Under the pieces are notes generated by a model. That model made no database searches and was not told the origin of the DNA. It saw only the letters and a program-made list of their open reading frames with translations. This document shows positions 19,532 through 20,927 of a DNA stretch of 20,927 nucleotides, piece by piece (position 1 is the stretch's first letter; every line of letters starts with the position of its first letter). The position numbers and the translations under genes are program-made. Source of the DNA: JANXPZ01 sp033853925 (GTDB lineage Bacteria; Eisenbacteria; RBG-16-71-46); assembly GCA_033853925.1 (NCBI GenBank), contig JAWOLC010000141.1, positions 1-20,927 of the forward strand. Reading direction: 5' to 3'.

Positions 19532-20927
19532 ATGCGACGCGCCCTGCTCACGATCTGCGCGTGGATGCTGGCCAGCGGAGCCTCGCTCCCCGGGCGATCC
19601 GCGCTGGCCGCCCCGTCGCCGTCCCCGGCCGGCGACTCGCTCCCACCCATCGCGGCCGTGCGCCTGGCCGCTCCCGTCTCGGTGGACGGTGAGCTGAGCG
19701 AGCCCGCCTGGCAGGGAGCGCCCGGCATGGCGCGGTTCATCCAGCTCCAGCCCTACGAGGGCGCGGCCGCGACCGAGAGCACGTGGGTGTGGTTCGCCTA
19801 CGACGACGACGCCCTCTACGTGGCGGCGCGCATGTGGGATTCGCGCCCCGACTCGATCCTGGCGCCCCTCTTCCGGCGCGACGACTACATTCCCACCGAC
19901 TTCGCGGGCCTGCTGGTGGACCCGTTCCACGACCACCGCACGGGATACGAGTTCATCATCACTCCGGCCGGCGTGCTCCTGGACGCCACGATGTCCAACG
20001 ACGGCTCCGAGGACATGTCCTGGGACGGCGTCTGGCAAGGTCGCGCGCGCCGCGACGACCGCGGCTGGACCTGCGAGCTGCGGATTCCGTTCTCGCAGAT
20101 GCGCTTCACGCCGGGCCAGCGCCAGGTGTGGGGCGCCAACTTCGGCCGCTGCATCGCGCGCCGCGCGGAGAAGGACTTCGTCGTGATCAAGCCGAAGGCG
20201 GAGAGCGGCTTCGAGCCGCGCTTCCCGCACCTGGTCGGGCTGGAGCGCGTGCGCGGCGGACGCACGATCGAGCTGTCGCCCTACGCCACGGGCAAGGCGG
20301 AGTACCTGGTCCACCCGCTGGACGACCCCTTCGGCCGCGGCGCGCGCTACACGCCGGGAATGGGCGGCGATCTCCGGACGAGCCTGGGCAGCAACCTGAC
20401 GCTGAACGCCACCGTGAACCCGGACTTCGGGCAGGTCGAGGTGGACCCGGCTGTCGTGAACCTCTCGGACGTCGAATCCTTCTACCAGGAGAAGCGCCCC
20501 TTCTTCACCGAGAACGCACAGGTCTTCTCGTTCGGGCAGGATGGACCGAACGACTCGTGGTCCATGAATTGGCCGGAGCCCACGTTCTTCTACAGCCGGC
20601 GCATCGGCCGCGCGCCGCAGGGGGTGGTGCCGAGCCAGGCGGCGTTCACCGACGTGCCCATGGCCACGCACATCCTGGGAGCGGCAAAGCTGACCGGGCG
20701 GCCATCGCCCGGCTGGAACTTCGGCACCTTGCAGGCGCTGACCTCGCGCGAAAACGCGAGGCTCTGGATGGACGGCGTCGAGTCCCGGACGGCGATCGAA
20801 CCGCTCACGTATTACGGCATGATGCGGGGCCAGCGCGAGACACCCAGCGGGCACAACGGGCTGGGCCTGCTGGCCACCCTGGCGCAGCGCCGCTTCGACG
20901 GCGTCGGCGCGCTCGCGGACTCCCTGA
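19532..20927 (+). CDS. DUF5916 protein with N-terminal CBM9-like domain (3' end beyond window)
   Basis: An open frame of 465 codons that runs off the window without a stop. AGGAG stands 6 nt before the ATG. A signal peptide is likely (MRRALLTICAWMLASGASL, cleavage near SALAA at ~22-27). Residues ~40-225 match the CBM9-like domain usual in these proteins: VSVDGELSEPAWQGA, TWVWFAYDDDALYVAARMWD, and WTCELRIPFSQMRF. The DUF5916 region then begins, with its hallmark NPDFGQVEVDPAVVNLSD followed by FYQEKRPFFTENAQVFSFG. Full-length relatives are ~700-900 residues and end in a long beta-rich, barrel-like region, so about half is missing here. Probable outer-membrane or surface protein; substrate unknown. 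No sign of disruption before the edge. Confidence 0.88.
   Translation, partial: MRRALLTICAWMLASGASLPGRSALAAPSPSPAGDSLPPIAAVRLAAPVSVDGELSEPAWQGAPGMARFIQLQPYEGAAATESTWVWFAYDDDALYVAARMWDSRPDSILAPLFRRDDYIPTDFAGLLVDPFHDHRTGYEFIITPAGVLLDATMSNDGSEDMSWDGVWQGRARRDDRGWTCELRIPFSQMRFTPGQRQVWGANFGRCIARRAEKDFVVIKPKAESGFEPRFPHLVGLERVRGGRTIELSPYATGKAEYLVHPLDDPFGRGARYTPGMGGDLRTSLGSNLTLNATVNPDFGQVEVDPAVVNLSDVESFYQEKRPFFTENAQVFSFGQDGPNDSWSMNWPEPTFFYSRRIGRAPQGVVPSQAAFTDVPMATHILGAAKLTGRPSPGWNFGTLQALTSRENARLWMDGVESRTAIEPLTYYGMMRGQRETPSGHNGLGLLATLAQRRFDGVGALADSL

Noticed and set aside
19178..20854. Minus-strand extension of the efp frame to 744 codons
   Set aside because: Real EF-P begins at TTG 19177 with a Shine-Dalgarno; the extension is antisense to the DUF5916 gene and has no homology-like features.

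Overview
This is a very GC-rich (roughly 70%) bacterial chromosome segment holding fourteen confident protein genes, the last cut by the window edge. The organism looks Gram-negative: there is a predicted outer-membrane beta-barrel, two lipoproteins and a DUF5916/CBM9-like exported protein. The mix of a DUF5916 protein, a Ycf48-like beta-propeller lipoprotein, a very long GreA and extreme GC is typical of uncultured FCB-type lineages such as Candidatus Eisenbacteria. That assignment is inference, not proof. I see no tRNA, rRNA, CRISPR array, insertion sequence or phage gene, so the window is mostly ordinary chromosome with some unusual versions of core information-processing genes.

Layout. 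62-583 (-) YacP/NYN nuclease-like protein. 717-1961 (-) beta-propeller lipoprotein. 2342-6008 (+) a tightly overlapping three-gene export operon: NatA-like ABC ATPase, NatB-like permease, DHA2-type MFS exporter. 6009-6665 has no gene but holds a long imperfect hairpin and a strong intrinsic terminator, a candidate structured RNA. 6666-8396 (+) glutamine-dependent NAD+ synthetase. 8397-8908 holds a good promoter and what may be a decayed TPR gene. 8909-10825 (-) a three-gene cluster: B3/B4 tRNA-binding-domain protein, beta-barrel protein, small lipoprotein. 11161-13866 (-) a 901-residue GreA-type elongation factor. 14020-14571 (+) PduO-type cobalamin adenosyltransferase. 14572-15140 is a long leader with a promoter and a small Arg-rich upstream ORF, followed by rho (15141-16355) and a translationally coupled GT-C glycosyltransferase (16352-18274). 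18275-18619 holds two facing intrinsic terminators. 18620-19177 (-) EF-P, starting at TTG. 19532 to the end (+) DUF5916 protein, truncated by the window.

Themes. Three genes act on transcription or translation and all are atypical. Rho keeps a complete ATPase motor but has lost the OB-fold primary RNA-binding domain, which is replaced by a roughly 105-residue Arg/Gly-rich tract. GreA carries a roughly 740-residue N-terminal extension. EF-P has Asn where the canonical modified lysine sits. Several sigma70-like promoters can be read directly from the sequence (TTGnnn, 17-18 bp, then TAnnnT or CACAAT). Two of them (nadE and the cobalamin adenosyltransferase) place the predicted transcription start almost at the ATG with no Shine-Dalgarno, suggesting leaderless mRNAs. 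All functional calls rest on motif recognition by eye; no database search was run.
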